This document shows, piece by piece, positions 1 through 6,757 of a stretch of DNA of 7,097 bases; the first letter of the stretch is position 1, and every line of letters starts with the position of its first letter. The notes beneath the pieces are model-generated. The model saw only the letters and a program-made list of their open reading frames with translations. It was not told the DNA's origin and searched no databases. This DNA comes from Pseudomonadota bacterium (GTDB lineage Bacteria; Pseudomonadota; Gammaproteobacteria; Burkholderiales; Sulfuricellaceae). Location: positions 1 through 7,097 of the forward strand of contig JAJXTJ010000059.1 in the NCBI GenBank assembly GCA_021783895.1, written 5' to 3'. The position numbers and the translations under genes are program-made.

Positions 1-677
1 CCAAGCAATTCGCGATCTTCAAGAACAAGCACACCTGGTCCATGACCGTACTCTATTTGCTGACCTTCGGTTCGTTCATCGGCTTCTCGATGGCCCTGCC
101 CCTTGCCATCACGGTGATCTTCGGCTTCCAGCACATTCCCGACCCGGTGACCGGCCTGATGACCCACACCCTCAAGAACCCCAACGCGGTGTCGGCACTC
201 ACCTACGCCTGGATCGGACCCTTCGTCGGTGCGCTGATCCGTCCGGTGGGCGGCTGGATTGCCGACAAGGTGGGCGGCTCCATCGTGACCCAGCTGATTT
301 CCGTCGTCATGGTGGTGGCCTCCGCGGCAACTGGCTACGTGATGTTCCAAGCCTACAACTCCGCCACGCCTGAACAGTATTTCATGACCTTCATGGTGTT
401 GTTCGTGGTGCTGTTCGCCGCCACTGGCCTGGGCAACGGTTCGACCTTCCGTACCGTGGGCGTGATCTTCGACCGCCAGCAGGCTGGCCCCGTACTGGGC
501 TGGACTTCCGCCGTGGCCGCTTACGGCGCCTTCATCGCCCCGGTCGTGATCGGCGCGCAGATCAAGGCCGGCACCCCGCAAAACGCGATGTACGGCTTCG
601 CCATATTTTATGCCCTGTGCCTGATCCTGAACTGGTGGTTCTACCTGCGCCTAGGTTCGGAAATCAAGAATCCGTAA
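1..677 (+). CDS. narK: NarK-type nitrate/nitrite transporter, 3' part (5' end outside window)
   Basis: This is the C-terminal half of a major facilitator superfamily transporter of the NarK/NNP family, which moves nitrate in and/or nitrite out across the inner membrane. The frame is open from base 3, ahead of the ATG at 42, and reads KNKHTWSM before that Met, as NarK proteins do, so the true start lies upstream. About 224 codons are visible, with six hydrophobic segments matching TM7-TM12. Recognisable motifs are TFGSFIGFS in the first segment, RPVGGWIADKVGG (an MFS loop motif) after the second, and GLGNGSTF at 426-449, which fits the second NarK nitrate-signature motif. The cytoplasmic insert that E. 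coli NarK has after this motif is absent; the chain runs from FDRQQAGPVLGW straight into the next helix. Without the N-terminal half I cannot say whether it is a proton/nitrate symporter (NarK1-like) or a nitrate/nitrite antiporter (NarK2-like). It sits 98 bases upstream of narG, on the same strand, as expected for a narK-narGHJI operon. Confidence 0.95.
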   Translation, partial: KQFAIFKNKHTWSMTVLYLLTFGSFIGFSMALPLAITVIFGFQHIPDPVTGLMTHTLKNPNAVSALTYAWIGPFVGALIRPVGGWIADKVGGSIVTQLISVVMVVASAATGYVMFQAYNSATPEQYFMTFMVLFVVLFAATGLGNGSTFRTVGVIFDRQQAGPVLGWTSAVAAYGAFIAPVVIGAQIKAGTPQNAMYGFAIFYALCLILNWWFYLRLGSEIKNP

Positions 678-684
678 ATAACCA

Positions 685-754
685 GTGAGGGGTGAGGCGT
701 AAGGGGTGAGGTGAAAAAACACCCACGCTTCACACCTCACGCTTCACCCCTCAC
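685..754. repeat. Inverted heptanucleotide array between narK and narG (hairpin)
   Basis: The gap between the narK stop and narG is mostly a long imperfect palindrome. The left arm (685-713) is four consecutive 7-base units, GTGAGGG, GTGAGGC, GTAAGGG and GTGAGGT, plus G. The right arm (726-754), read on the other strand from 754 backwards, is GTGAGGG, GTGAAGC, GTGAGGT and GTGAAGC, plus G. The arms match at 24 of 29 positions; as RNA, three of the five differences would be G-U wobbles, leaving two mismatches. The loop is 12 bases (714-725) and contains an A6 run. No T tract follows the stem, so it does not look like an intrinsic terminator. The narG ribosome binding site (AAGGAG, 764-769) lies 9 bases beyond the stem, outside it. 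Function unknown; a transcript-processing or stability element, or a mobile REP/MITE-like repeat, are both possible. Confidence 0.85.
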
Positions 755-775
755 CGCGACTGTAAGGAGCAACAA

Positions 776-3700
776 ATGAGTCACTTTCTCGACCGTTTAA
801 AGTTTTTCGATAAAATCAAGGAGACCTTCTCCAATGACCACGGCATCGTCACCAACGAGGATCGCCAGTGGGAGGATGCCTACCGCCATCGCTGGCAGCA
901 CGACAAGGTGGTGCGCTCCACCCACGGCGTGAACTGCACCGGCGGTTGTAGCTGGAAGATCTTCGTCAAGAACGGCCTGGTGTCGTTCGAGATGCAGCAG
1001 ACCGATTACCCGCGCACCCGCGACGACATGCCCAACCACGAACCGCGCGGCTGCCAGCGTGGCGCCTCCTTCTCCTGGTATCTGTACAGTCCGCACCGGG
1101 TCAAGCACCCGCTGATCCGCGGTCGCCTTCTCGACCTGTACCGCGCCGAGCGCAAGAGCGGCAAGGACGCGGTGGAAGCATGGGGTGCGATTCAGGCCGA
1201 CGAGAAGAAGCGCAAGTCGTACACCGCCGTGCGCGGCCTGGGCGGATTCGTGCGCGCATCGTGGGAAGAGGTGAACGAGATCATCGCCGCCGCCAACGTG
1301 CATACCATCAAGAAATGGGGACCGGACCGTATTTTCGGCTTCTCGCCGATTCCCGCCATGTCGATGATTTCCTACGCCGCCGGGTCGCGCTACATGTCGC
1401 TGATCGGCGGTGCCTGCGGTTCTTTTTACGACTGGTACTGCGACCTGCCCGCGGCCTCCCCGCAAACCTGGGGCGAGCAGACCGACGTGCCGGAAGCCGC
1501 CGACTGGTACAACTCGACTTACATCATCATTACCGGCGCCAACCTGCCGATGACCCGCACGCCGGACGCGCACTTCGCCGCCGAGGTGCGTTACAAGGGC
1601 GCCAAGATCGTTTCGATGTCCCCCGACTATGCCGAATTCTGCAAGTTCTCCGACCTGTGGATGCCGATCAAGCAGGGCACCGACGCCGCCGCTTTCCTGG
1701 CGATGGGCCATGTGGCCCTGAAAGAGTTCTACATCGACAACCAGGACCCCTACTTCCAGACATACGCGCGCCAGTACACCGACCTGCCGATGCAGGTGCT
1801 GCTCAGGAAACAGGGCGAAGGCTACGTTTCCGACCGCAACTTACGTGCTTCCGACTTCGACGGGAACCTGGGCGAAACCAATAACCCGGACTGGAAAACC
1901 ATCGTCTATGACGAGAAGAGCCAATCTTTCGTCGCACCCAACGGCTCCATCGGCTTCCGCTGGGGCGAGGAAGGCAAGTGGAACCTGCTGCCGAAGAACG
2001 CCGCCACCCAGCAAGAAATCCTGGCCGAGCTGACCTGCATCGCAGCCCGCGACGACGTGGTTTCGGTCGGCTTCCCCCACTTCGAGCCGGGCGAAGGCGA
2101 CCTGCTCTACCGCAATGTGCCGGTACGCAAGGTCAAGCTGGCGAACGGCGAGGAGGCCTTGGTTTCCTCCGTGTTCGATCTGCAAATCGCCCAATACGGT
2201 ATCGACCGTGGCCTGGGCGGCGCCAATGTCGCCAAGGACTACAGCGACGCCAATGTCGCCTATACCCCGGCCTGGGCCGCCAAGGTCACCAACGTCAAGG
2301 CCGCCGACATCGAGCGCACCGGCCGCGAGTTCGCCTACAACGCCTCCAAGACCATGGGCAAATCCATGGTCATCATGGGCGCGGCGATCAATCACTGGTA
2401 CCACAACGACCTGGCCTACCGCTCGATCATGAACCTGCTGCACATGTGCGGTTGCGTCGGCCAGTCCGGCGGCGGCTGGGCGCACTACGTCGGCCAGGAA
2501 AAACTCCGCCCGCAAGCCGGCTGGGCGCCGATCGCCTTCGCCCTCGACTGGCACCGCCCGCCGCGCCACACCAACTCCACCTCCTACTGGTATTTCCACA
2601 CCGACCAGTGGCGCTACGAGACCCTCAATGCCGACAGCCTGCTGTCACCCGCAGGCAAGGGCAAGAACAAGGGCAATTCGCTGGCCGATTACAACGTCAA
2701 GGCAACCCGCATGGGCTGGCTGCCGTCCATGCCGAACTTCAACCGCAACCCGATCGAGCTGGCAGAGGAAGCCATGAAGAGCGGCGCCACCGACGAAGCG
2801 GGCGTTTCCAAATACGTCGCCGCGCAGATGAAATCCGGCGCGCTGGACGTGGCTTACGCCGACCCGGACAACCCGGTCAACTGGCCGCGCAACCTGTTCG
2901 TGTGGCGGGCCAACCTGATCGGATCATCCGCCAAGGGCCACGAGTATTTCCTCAAGCACCTGCTCGGCGCGCAGAACGGCGTACTGCAGGAATCCGGCGC
3001 AGGGCGCGACAACAAGGAAGTCAAATGGCATGAGGATGCCCCGATCGGCAAGCTCGACCTGATGGTGGACATCAATTTCCGCCTGAATTCCACCGGCGCG
3101 TACTCCGATATCGTCCTGCCGACCGCGACCTGGTACGAGAAGAACGACCTCAATACCACCGACATGCACCCCTTCATCCACCCGCTGTCGGAAGCGGTGT
3201 CGCCGGGCTGGGAATCCAAGTCCGACTGGCAGATCTTCAAGGCAATCGCCAGGAACTTCTCGACGCTGGCCGAAAAACATCTCGGCACCAGGAAGGGAGG
3301 AGTCGCGCTGCCGATGCAGCACGATTCGGCCGCCGAACTGGCGCAACCCTTCGGCCAGGTAACGGACTGGAAACGGGACGGCGTGGACCCGATTCCCGGC
3401 AAGACCATGGCGATCATCAAGCTGGTCGAGCGCAATTTCGGCGATACCTACCGCAAGTTCATCGCGTTGGGGCCGTTGATGACCAAGCTCGGCAACAACA
3501 TCAAGGGCGTCGACTGGAACACCGATCAGGAGTACGAAGAGCTCAAGAAGTGCAACTACACCGTGAAAGAGCCGGGCGTTTCCTTCGGCATGCCTTCCCT
3601 TGAGGAAGACATCAGCGTCTGCGACGCGGTAATGCGCATGGCGCCGGAAACCAACGGCGAGGTAGCGCACAAGGCGTGGACGGCGATGACCAAGAAGACC

Positions 3701-4531
3701 GGCATCGACCATCACCACCTGTATGCCGGCCGCCATGAGGACAAGTTCACCTTCCGCGACATCCAGGCCCAGCCGCGCAAGATCATCACCGCGCCGACCT
3801 GGTCAGGCATCGAGTCGGAAAAGGTGTCGTACACCGCCGGTTACACCAACATTCACGAGCACATTCCGTTCCGCACCCTGACCGGCCGCGCTCATTTCTA
3901 CCAGGATCACGAGTGGATGCTGGACTTCGGCGAAGGCTTCTGCGCCTATAAACCGATGGTGGATCTGGGCGAGCTCGATTCCCTCCCTAAAGCCGTCACC
4001 AACAAGCCGCATCTCAAGTTGAACTGGATTACGCCGCACTCCAAGTGGGGCATCCACTCCTCCTACCAGGACAACCTGCGCATGCTGACGCTGTTCCGCG
4101 GCGGGCCTTACATCTGGGTATCCGAGGATGACGCCAAGTCCATTGGTCTCGAAGACAACGACTGGGTGGAGGCGGTCAACCACAACGGGACGACCGTGGC
4201 TCGCGCCGTGGTCTCGCAGCGGGTTCCTTGCGGCATGGCGATGATGTACCACGCCCAGGAAAAGAACATCAACGTGCCGGGTTCGCCCTCCACCGGCAAG
4301 CGCGGCGGCATTCTGAATTCGGTGACCCGCGTCATCATCAAGCCGACCAACATGATCGGCGGCTATGCGCAGCTGTCCTACGGCTTCAACTACTACGGCA
4401 CGGTGGGTTGCCAGCGCGACACCATGGTGGCGCTGCACAAGATCGCGGACAAGGACGTGGACTGGCTCGAGCGTCCACTCACACCGGAACGGGAAGCCGC
4501 ACTCAACCCGCCCGGAATCGGCCCGCGCTAA
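776..4531 (+). CDS. narG: Respiratory nitrate reductase alpha subunit NarG
   Basis: NarG is the catalytic subunit of membrane-bound quinol:nitrate oxidoreductase. It reduces nitrate to nitrite at a Mo-bis-molybdopterin guanine dinucleotide centre facing the cytoplasm. The product is 1251 aa against 1247 in E. coli, and collinear with it. The FS0 [4Fe-4S] ligands are His50, Cys54, Cys58 and Cys93, within THGVNCTGGCSW and EPRGCQRG; the His ligand is characteristic of NarG. The FYDWYCDLP motif (about residues 217-225) carries the likely Mo-ligand aspartate, Asp219, corresponding to E. coli Asp222. It is followed by SPQTWGEQTDVPE, also typical. A C-terminal molybdopterin-dinucleotide-binding domain spans roughly residues 1080-1165 (from NWITPHSKWG). 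There is no Sec signal peptide, as expected for a cytoplasmic subunit. The ATG at 776 has AAGGAG at 764-769 with a 6-base spacer and gives the usual NarG N-terminus. There are no frameshifts or missing ligands. The downstream tail after VDWLE is variable in the family. Confidence 0.98.
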   Translation: MSHFLDRLKFFDKIKETFSNDHGIVTNEDRQWEDAYRHRWQHDKVVRSTHGVNCTGGCSWKIFVKNGLVSFEMQQTDYPRTRDDMPNHEPRGCQRGASFSWYLYSPHRVKHPLIRGRLLDLYRAERKSGKDAVEAWGAIQADEKKRKSYTAVRGLGGFVRASWEEVNEIIAAANVHTIKKWGPDRIFGFSPIPAMSMISYAAGSRYMSLIGGACGSFYDWYCDLPAASPQTWGEQTDVPEAADWYNSTYIIITGANLPMTRTPDAHFAAEVRYKGAKIVSMSPDYAEFCKFSDLWMPIKQGTDAAAFLAMGHVALKEFYIDNQDPYFQTYARQYTDLPMQVLLRKQGEGYVSDRNLRASDFDGNLGETNNPDWKTIVYDEKSQSFVAPNGSIGFRWGEEGKWNLLPKNAATQQEILAELTCIAARDDVVSVGFPHFEPGEGDLLYRNVPVRKVKLANGEEALVSSVFDLQIAQYGIDRGLGGANVAKDYSDANVAYTPAWAAKVTNVKAADIERTGREFAYNASKTMGKSMVIMGAAINHWYHNDLAYRSIMNLLHMCGCVGQSGGGWAHYVGQEKLRPQAGWAPIAFALDWHRPPRHTNSTSYWYFHTDQWRYETLNADSLLSPAGKGKNKGNSLADYNVKATRMGWLPSMPNFNRNPIELAEEAMKSGATDEAGVSKYVAAQMKSGALDVAYADPDNPVNWPRNLFVWRANLIGSSAKGHEYFLKHLLGAQNGVLQESGAGRDNKEVKWHEDAPIGKLDLMVDINFRLNSTGAYSDIVLPTATWYEKNDLNTTDMHPFIHPLSEAVSPGWESKSDWQIFKAIARNFSTLAEKHLGTRKGGVALPMQHDSAAELAQPFGQVTDWKRDGVDPIPGKTMAIIKLVERNFGDTYRKFIALGPLMTKLGNNIKGVDWNTDQEYEELKKCNYTVKEPGVSFGMPSLEEDISVCDAVMRMAPETNGEVAHKAWTAMTKKTGIDHHHLYAGRHEDKFTFRDIQAQPRKIITAPTWSGIESEKVSYTAGYTNIHEHIPFRTLTGRAHFYQDHEWMLDFGEGFCAYKPMVDLGELDSLPKAVTNKPHLKLNWITPHSKWGIHSSYQDNLRMLTLFRGGPYIWVSEDDAKSIGLEDNDWVEAVNHNGTTVARAVVSQRVPCGMAMMYHAQEKNINVPGSPSTGKRGGILNSVTRVIIKPTNMIGGYAQLSYGFNYYGTVGCQRDTMVALHKIADKDVDWLERPLTPEREAALNPPGIGPR

Positions 4532-4535
4532 CGCG

Positions 4536-4656
4536 GTGAGGAGTTAGGGGTGAGGAGTGAGGAGTAAAACCTCCCCTCGTCCCGCGAGAGAAAAGGATAA
4601 GGGTGGGGTAGTGGTGAATGGGGGTTACTCCTCACTCCTCACCCCTCACCCCTCAC
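4536..4656. repeat. Long near-perfect inverted heptanucleotide array between narG and narH
   Basis: This palindrome begins 4 bases after the narG stop and fills nearly all of the gap to narH. The left arm (4536-4567) reads as 7-base units GTGAGGA, GTTAGGG, GTGAGGA and GTGAGGA, then GTAA. The right arm (4625-4656), read on the opposite strand from 4656 backwards, is GTGAGGG, GTGAGGG, GTGAGGA and GTGAGGA, then GTAA. The arms agree at 30 of 32 positions; the differences pair 4542 with 4650 and 4545 with 4647. The 57-base loop (4568-4624) holds an unrelated GC-rich element. The unit is the same as in the array before narG. The stem ends at 4656 and the narH ribosome binding site starts at 4657. 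No T run follows, so a simple intrinsic terminator is unlikely, and narH would otherwise lose transcription. Role unknown; candidates are an RNA processing or stability element that tunes narG against narH, or a mobile repeat that settled here. Confidence 0.9.
4568..4624. repeat. GC-rich element in the hairpin loop, resembling a degenerate REP-type repeat
   Basis: The loop of the narG-narH palindrome does not follow the 7-base unit. It has a C-rich half (CTCCCCTCGTCCCGCGAGAG, 4571-4590), then an A/G-rich half ending in AGGGTGGGG (4600-4608). A 4-bp stem, CTCG at 4576-4579 with CGAG at 4585-4588, closes a 5-base loop, and the outer C-rich and G-rich runs could pair loosely. The layout resembles the CCCTC...GCGAGGG...GGGTGGGG intergenic repeats common in proteobacterial genomes, but the pairing is poor, so this would be a decayed copy. 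The resemblance is from memory, not a search. No coding potential is evident. Confidence 0.4.
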
Positions 4657-4661
4657 AGGAG
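4657..4661 (+). promoter_or_regulatory. narH ribosome binding site, abutting the hairpin
   Basis: AGGAG, followed by the 7-base spacer AAAAAAC, precedes the ATG at 4669. It decides the narH start: an in-frame ATG at 4618 would add 17 residues encoded mostly by the repeat array, has no convincing ribosome binding site, and would spoil the conserved MKIRAQ N-terminus. The site starts on the base immediately after the right arm of the palindrome, so stem formation would leave it single-stranded but hard against a strong helix. Confidence 0.85.
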
Positions 4662-4668
4662 AAAAAAC

Positions 4669-6216
4669 ATGAAAATCAGAGCACAATTCGCATTTGTCTT
4701 CAATCTGGACAAATGTATCGGTTGCCACACCTGCTCGGTGACGTGCAAGAACGTGTGGACCAACCGCAAGGGCGTGGAATACGCCTGGTTCAACAACGTC
4801 GAGTCCAAGCCCGGCATCGGCTATCCCAAGCAGTGGGAAAACCAGGAAGTCTGGAAAGGCGGCTGGACGCTGGTCGACGGCAAGCTGGAACTGAAATCCG
4901 GCGGGCGCGCATCGAAGCTGATGAACATCTTCGCCAACCCGGACATGCCTCAGATCGACGACTACTACGAGCCGTTTACCTACAATTACGCCCGCCTGCA
5001 GAATGCCCCTCTGTCCGAAGCCGCGCCGACAGCCCGCCCGATTTCACAGATCGACGGCAGCCCGATGGAAAAGATCACCTGGGGCCCGAACTGGGAAGAC
5101 GACCTTGCCGGCGAGAATGCGAAGCGCAGCAAGGACCAGAACATGCACAACATCCAGAAGGAGATGTACGGCCAGTTCGAGAACACCTTCCACATGTACC
5201 TGCCGCGCATCTGCAACCACTGCCTGAACCCGGCGTGCGTGGCGGCCTGTCCGTCCGGCTCGATCTACAAACGGGAAGAAGACGGCATCGTGCTGGTGGA
5301 CCAGGACAAATGCCGCGGCTGGCGGATGTGCGTCAGCGCCTGCCCGTACAAGAAAGTGTTCTACAACTGGGAATCCGGCAAGGCCGAGAAGTGCATCGGC
5401 TGCTATCCGCGCGTCGAGTCCGGCATGCCGACGGTGTGCTCCGAGTCCTGCGTCGGGCGCATCCGCTACAACGGCATCATGCTCTACGACGCCGACATGA
5501 TCGATACCCTGGCCAGCACGCAGAACGAAAAGGACCTGTACGAAGCCCAGTGCAAAATCTTCCTCGACCCCAACGACCCCGCCGTGATCGCCCAGGCGCG
5601 CAAGGACGGGATCTCGGAAGACTGGCTGATCGCCGCCCAGAAGTCGCCAATCTACAAGATGGCCATAGCCTGGAAGATCGCCTTCCCGATGCACCCCGAG
5701 TTCCGCACCCTGCCGATGGTCTGGTACGTGCCCCCGCTGTCCCCTGTGCAATCCCAGATCGACCAGGGCAATCTGCCGGTCGGCCCGGACGGCGCGATCC
5801 CGCTGTCCGGCACGATGCGCCTGCCGATCCAGTACCTCGCCAACCTGCTCACCGCAGGCAACGAAGCACCCGTCGAGCGCGCACTGAACCGCCTCATCGC
5901 CATGCGCAGCTACCAGCGTTCGGTGCATGTGGAAGGCATCGCCGACACCCGCGCCCTGGATGCCGCCGGCATCACCGAAGACATGGCCAAGGAGATGTAC
6001 CGTTACCTGGCCATTGCCAATTATGAAGACCGCTTCGTCATTCCCACCGGGCATGCGGAAGTGGACCTGGATGATGCCCATGGCTTCCAGGGCCAGAACG
6101 GCTTCACCTTCGGCAATGACAGCTCGCGCGGAATATCCAAGATCAGTCTGTTCCCTCGGCGCCGCAAGGAATCCATGGAACCCAGCGATCTTGCCCCGTC
6201 CGCAGACGACCGATAA
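4669..6216 (+). CDS. narH: Respiratory nitrate reductase beta subunit NarH
   Basis: NarH is the iron-sulfur electron-transfer subunit, passing electrons from the NarI hemes to FS0 in NarG on the cytoplasmic side of the membrane. From the ATG at 4669 it is 515 aa, close to E. coli NarH (512) and beginning MKIRAQ. All ligand groups are visible. The first is Cys16, 19, 22 and 26 (CIGCHTCSVTC). The second is Cys182, 185, 190 and 194 (CNHCLNPACVAAC). The third is Cys215, 221 and 225 with Trp218 in place of a cysteine (CRGWRMCVSAC), the hallmark of the [3Fe-4S] cluster. The fourth is Cys242, 245, 257 and 261. The family-wide segments YEPF, GPNWEDDL, YKREEDGIVL, RTLPMVWYVPPLSP, YLANLLTAG and MYRYLAIANYEDRFV are intact. 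The last ~35 residues, rich in Arg and Ser, are variable. It is separated from narG by the second palindromic array and from narJ by 12 bases, so narH-narJ-narI are tightly linked. Confidence 0.98.
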   Translation: MKIRAQFAFVFNLDKCIGCHTCSVTCKNVWTNRKGVEYAWFNNVESKPGIGYPKQWENQEVWKGGWTLVDGKLELKSGGRASKLMNIFANPDMPQIDDYYEPFTYNYARLQNAPLSEAAPTARPISQIDGSPMEKITWGPNWEDDLAGENAKRSKDQNMHNIQKEMYGQFENTFHMYLPRICNHCLNPACVAACPSGSIYKREEDGIVLVDQDKCRGWRMCVSACPYKKVFYNWESGKAEKCIGCYPRVESGMPTVCSESCVGRIRYNGIMLYDADMIDTLASTQNEKDLYEAQCKIFLDPNDPAVIAQARKDGISEDWLIAAQKSPIYKMAIAWKIAFPMHPEFRTLPMVWYVPPLSPVQSQIDQGNLPVGPDGAIPLSGTMRLPIQYLANLLTAGNEAPVERALNRLIAMRSYQRSVHVEGIADTRALDAAGITEDMAKEMYRYLAIANYEDRFVIPTGHAEVDLDDAHGFQGQNGFTFGNDSSRGISKISLFPRRRKESMEPSDLAPSADDR

Positions 6217-6228
6217 GAGGAGAAAATC

Positions 6229-6747
6229 ATGACCATCTACAAGCTGTTATCGGTGCTGCTGGAATACCCGGACCGGGAATTCTTCGACAACCTGCCGGAG
6301 ATCCGGCAGGCGCTGGACGAATGCCTGGACATCAACGATGAGGAACGTGCAGTGGTGCGGAAACACCTGGCGCAGCTGGAAAAAAGGGATCTCACGAAAA
6401 TCCAGGCGGACTACGTGCAGACCTTCGACCTCACCCCGCAGCACAGCCTGCACCTGACGCATCATCTGTTCGGAGACGACAAGAACCGCGGCCCGGCGCT
6501 GATCGATCTGTCCGAACTGTACAAGGACTACGGGGTGGGGGTTGCCGGCAACGAACTGCCGGACTACCTGCCGTTGATTCTGGAGTTCGTTGCTTACCAG
6601 GAAGACACGGATGCCGAGACGTTTCTCAGCGACGCCGTCAAGGTATTCGGCGTGCTGGCGTCCAACCTGGAAAAAGCAAACAGCAATTACGCGCCGCTGG
6701 TGCGCATTATCGAGAATCGGGCGAGCCTGACCCGGCTCGCCGCATAA
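6229..6747 (+). CDS. narJ: Nitrate reductase chaperone NarJ (short form)
   Basis: NarJ is a cytoplasmic, system-specific chaperone of the TorD/DmsD/NarJ family. It binds the NarG N-terminus, assists insertion of the Mo cofactor and FS0, and keeps NarGH from the membrane until it is mature; it is not part of the final enzyme. The 172-aa product shows the expected core: LLEYPD near residues 10-15, DYVQTFD at 61-67, HHLFGDDKNRGPALIDL around 78-94, and ELPDYLPLILEF at 109-120. E. coli NarJ is 236 aa; this protein stops about where E. coli residue ~170 would lie and so lacks the C-terminal ~60 residues, including the conserved W-E-E-x-V-x-F stretch. The stop is real in this sequence and is followed at once by the narI ribosome binding site, so there is no leftover tail. 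The start is supported by AGGAG at 6218-6222 with a 6-base spacer. Whether the short form is a clade-specific variant or a recent loss cannot be told here. Confidence 0.93.
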   Translation: MTIYKLLSVLLEYPDREFFDNLPEIRQALDECLDINDEERAVVRKHLAQLEKRDLTKIQADYVQTFDLTPQHSLHLTHHLFGDDKNRGPALIDLSELYKDYGVGVAGNELPDYLPLILEFVAYQEDTDAETFLSDAVKVFGVLASNLEKANSNYAPLVRIIENRASLTRLAA

Positions 6748-6757
6748 GGAGTCAACC

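Noticed and set aside
685..754. Intrinsic terminator after narK
   Set aside because: The stem is long but no T run follows it on the + strand (CGCGACTG follows), and the arm continues towards a strong narG ribosome binding site.
806..819. FNR-like site TTCGATAAAATCAA
   Set aside because: Only the right half matches the TTGAT-N4-ATCAA consensus and it lies inside the narG coding sequence, so it is probably chance. No convincing FNR or NarL site or promoter was seen in the 678-775 gap.
797..1711. Long open frame on the minus strand (304 codons) within narG
   Set aside because: It lies antisense to well-conserved NarG sequence; the translation is rich in Gly, Val, Arg and His with no recognisable domain, as expected for a shadow frame in GC-rich DNA. 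The same applies to the other long minus-strand frames under narG, narH, narJ and narI.
4536..4656. CRISPR array or insertion sequence ends
   Set aside because: The repeated unit is only 7 bases with no spacers, and the palindrome encloses 57 bases with no transposase and no visible target-site duplication, so it is neither a CRISPR array nor an identifiable insertion sequence.
4618..4668. Upstream in-frame ATG that would extend NarH by 17 residues
   Set aside because: There is no adequate ribosome binding site, the extra residues are translated from the repeat arm, and the ATG at 4669 has AGGAG at good spacing and yields the conserved MKIRAQ start.
4557..6026. 489-codon plus-strand open frame overlapping narH
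   Set aside because: It is out of frame with narH, its product is Arg/Pro/Gln-rich and low in complexity, and narH in the other frame matches its family from end to end with all cluster ligands.
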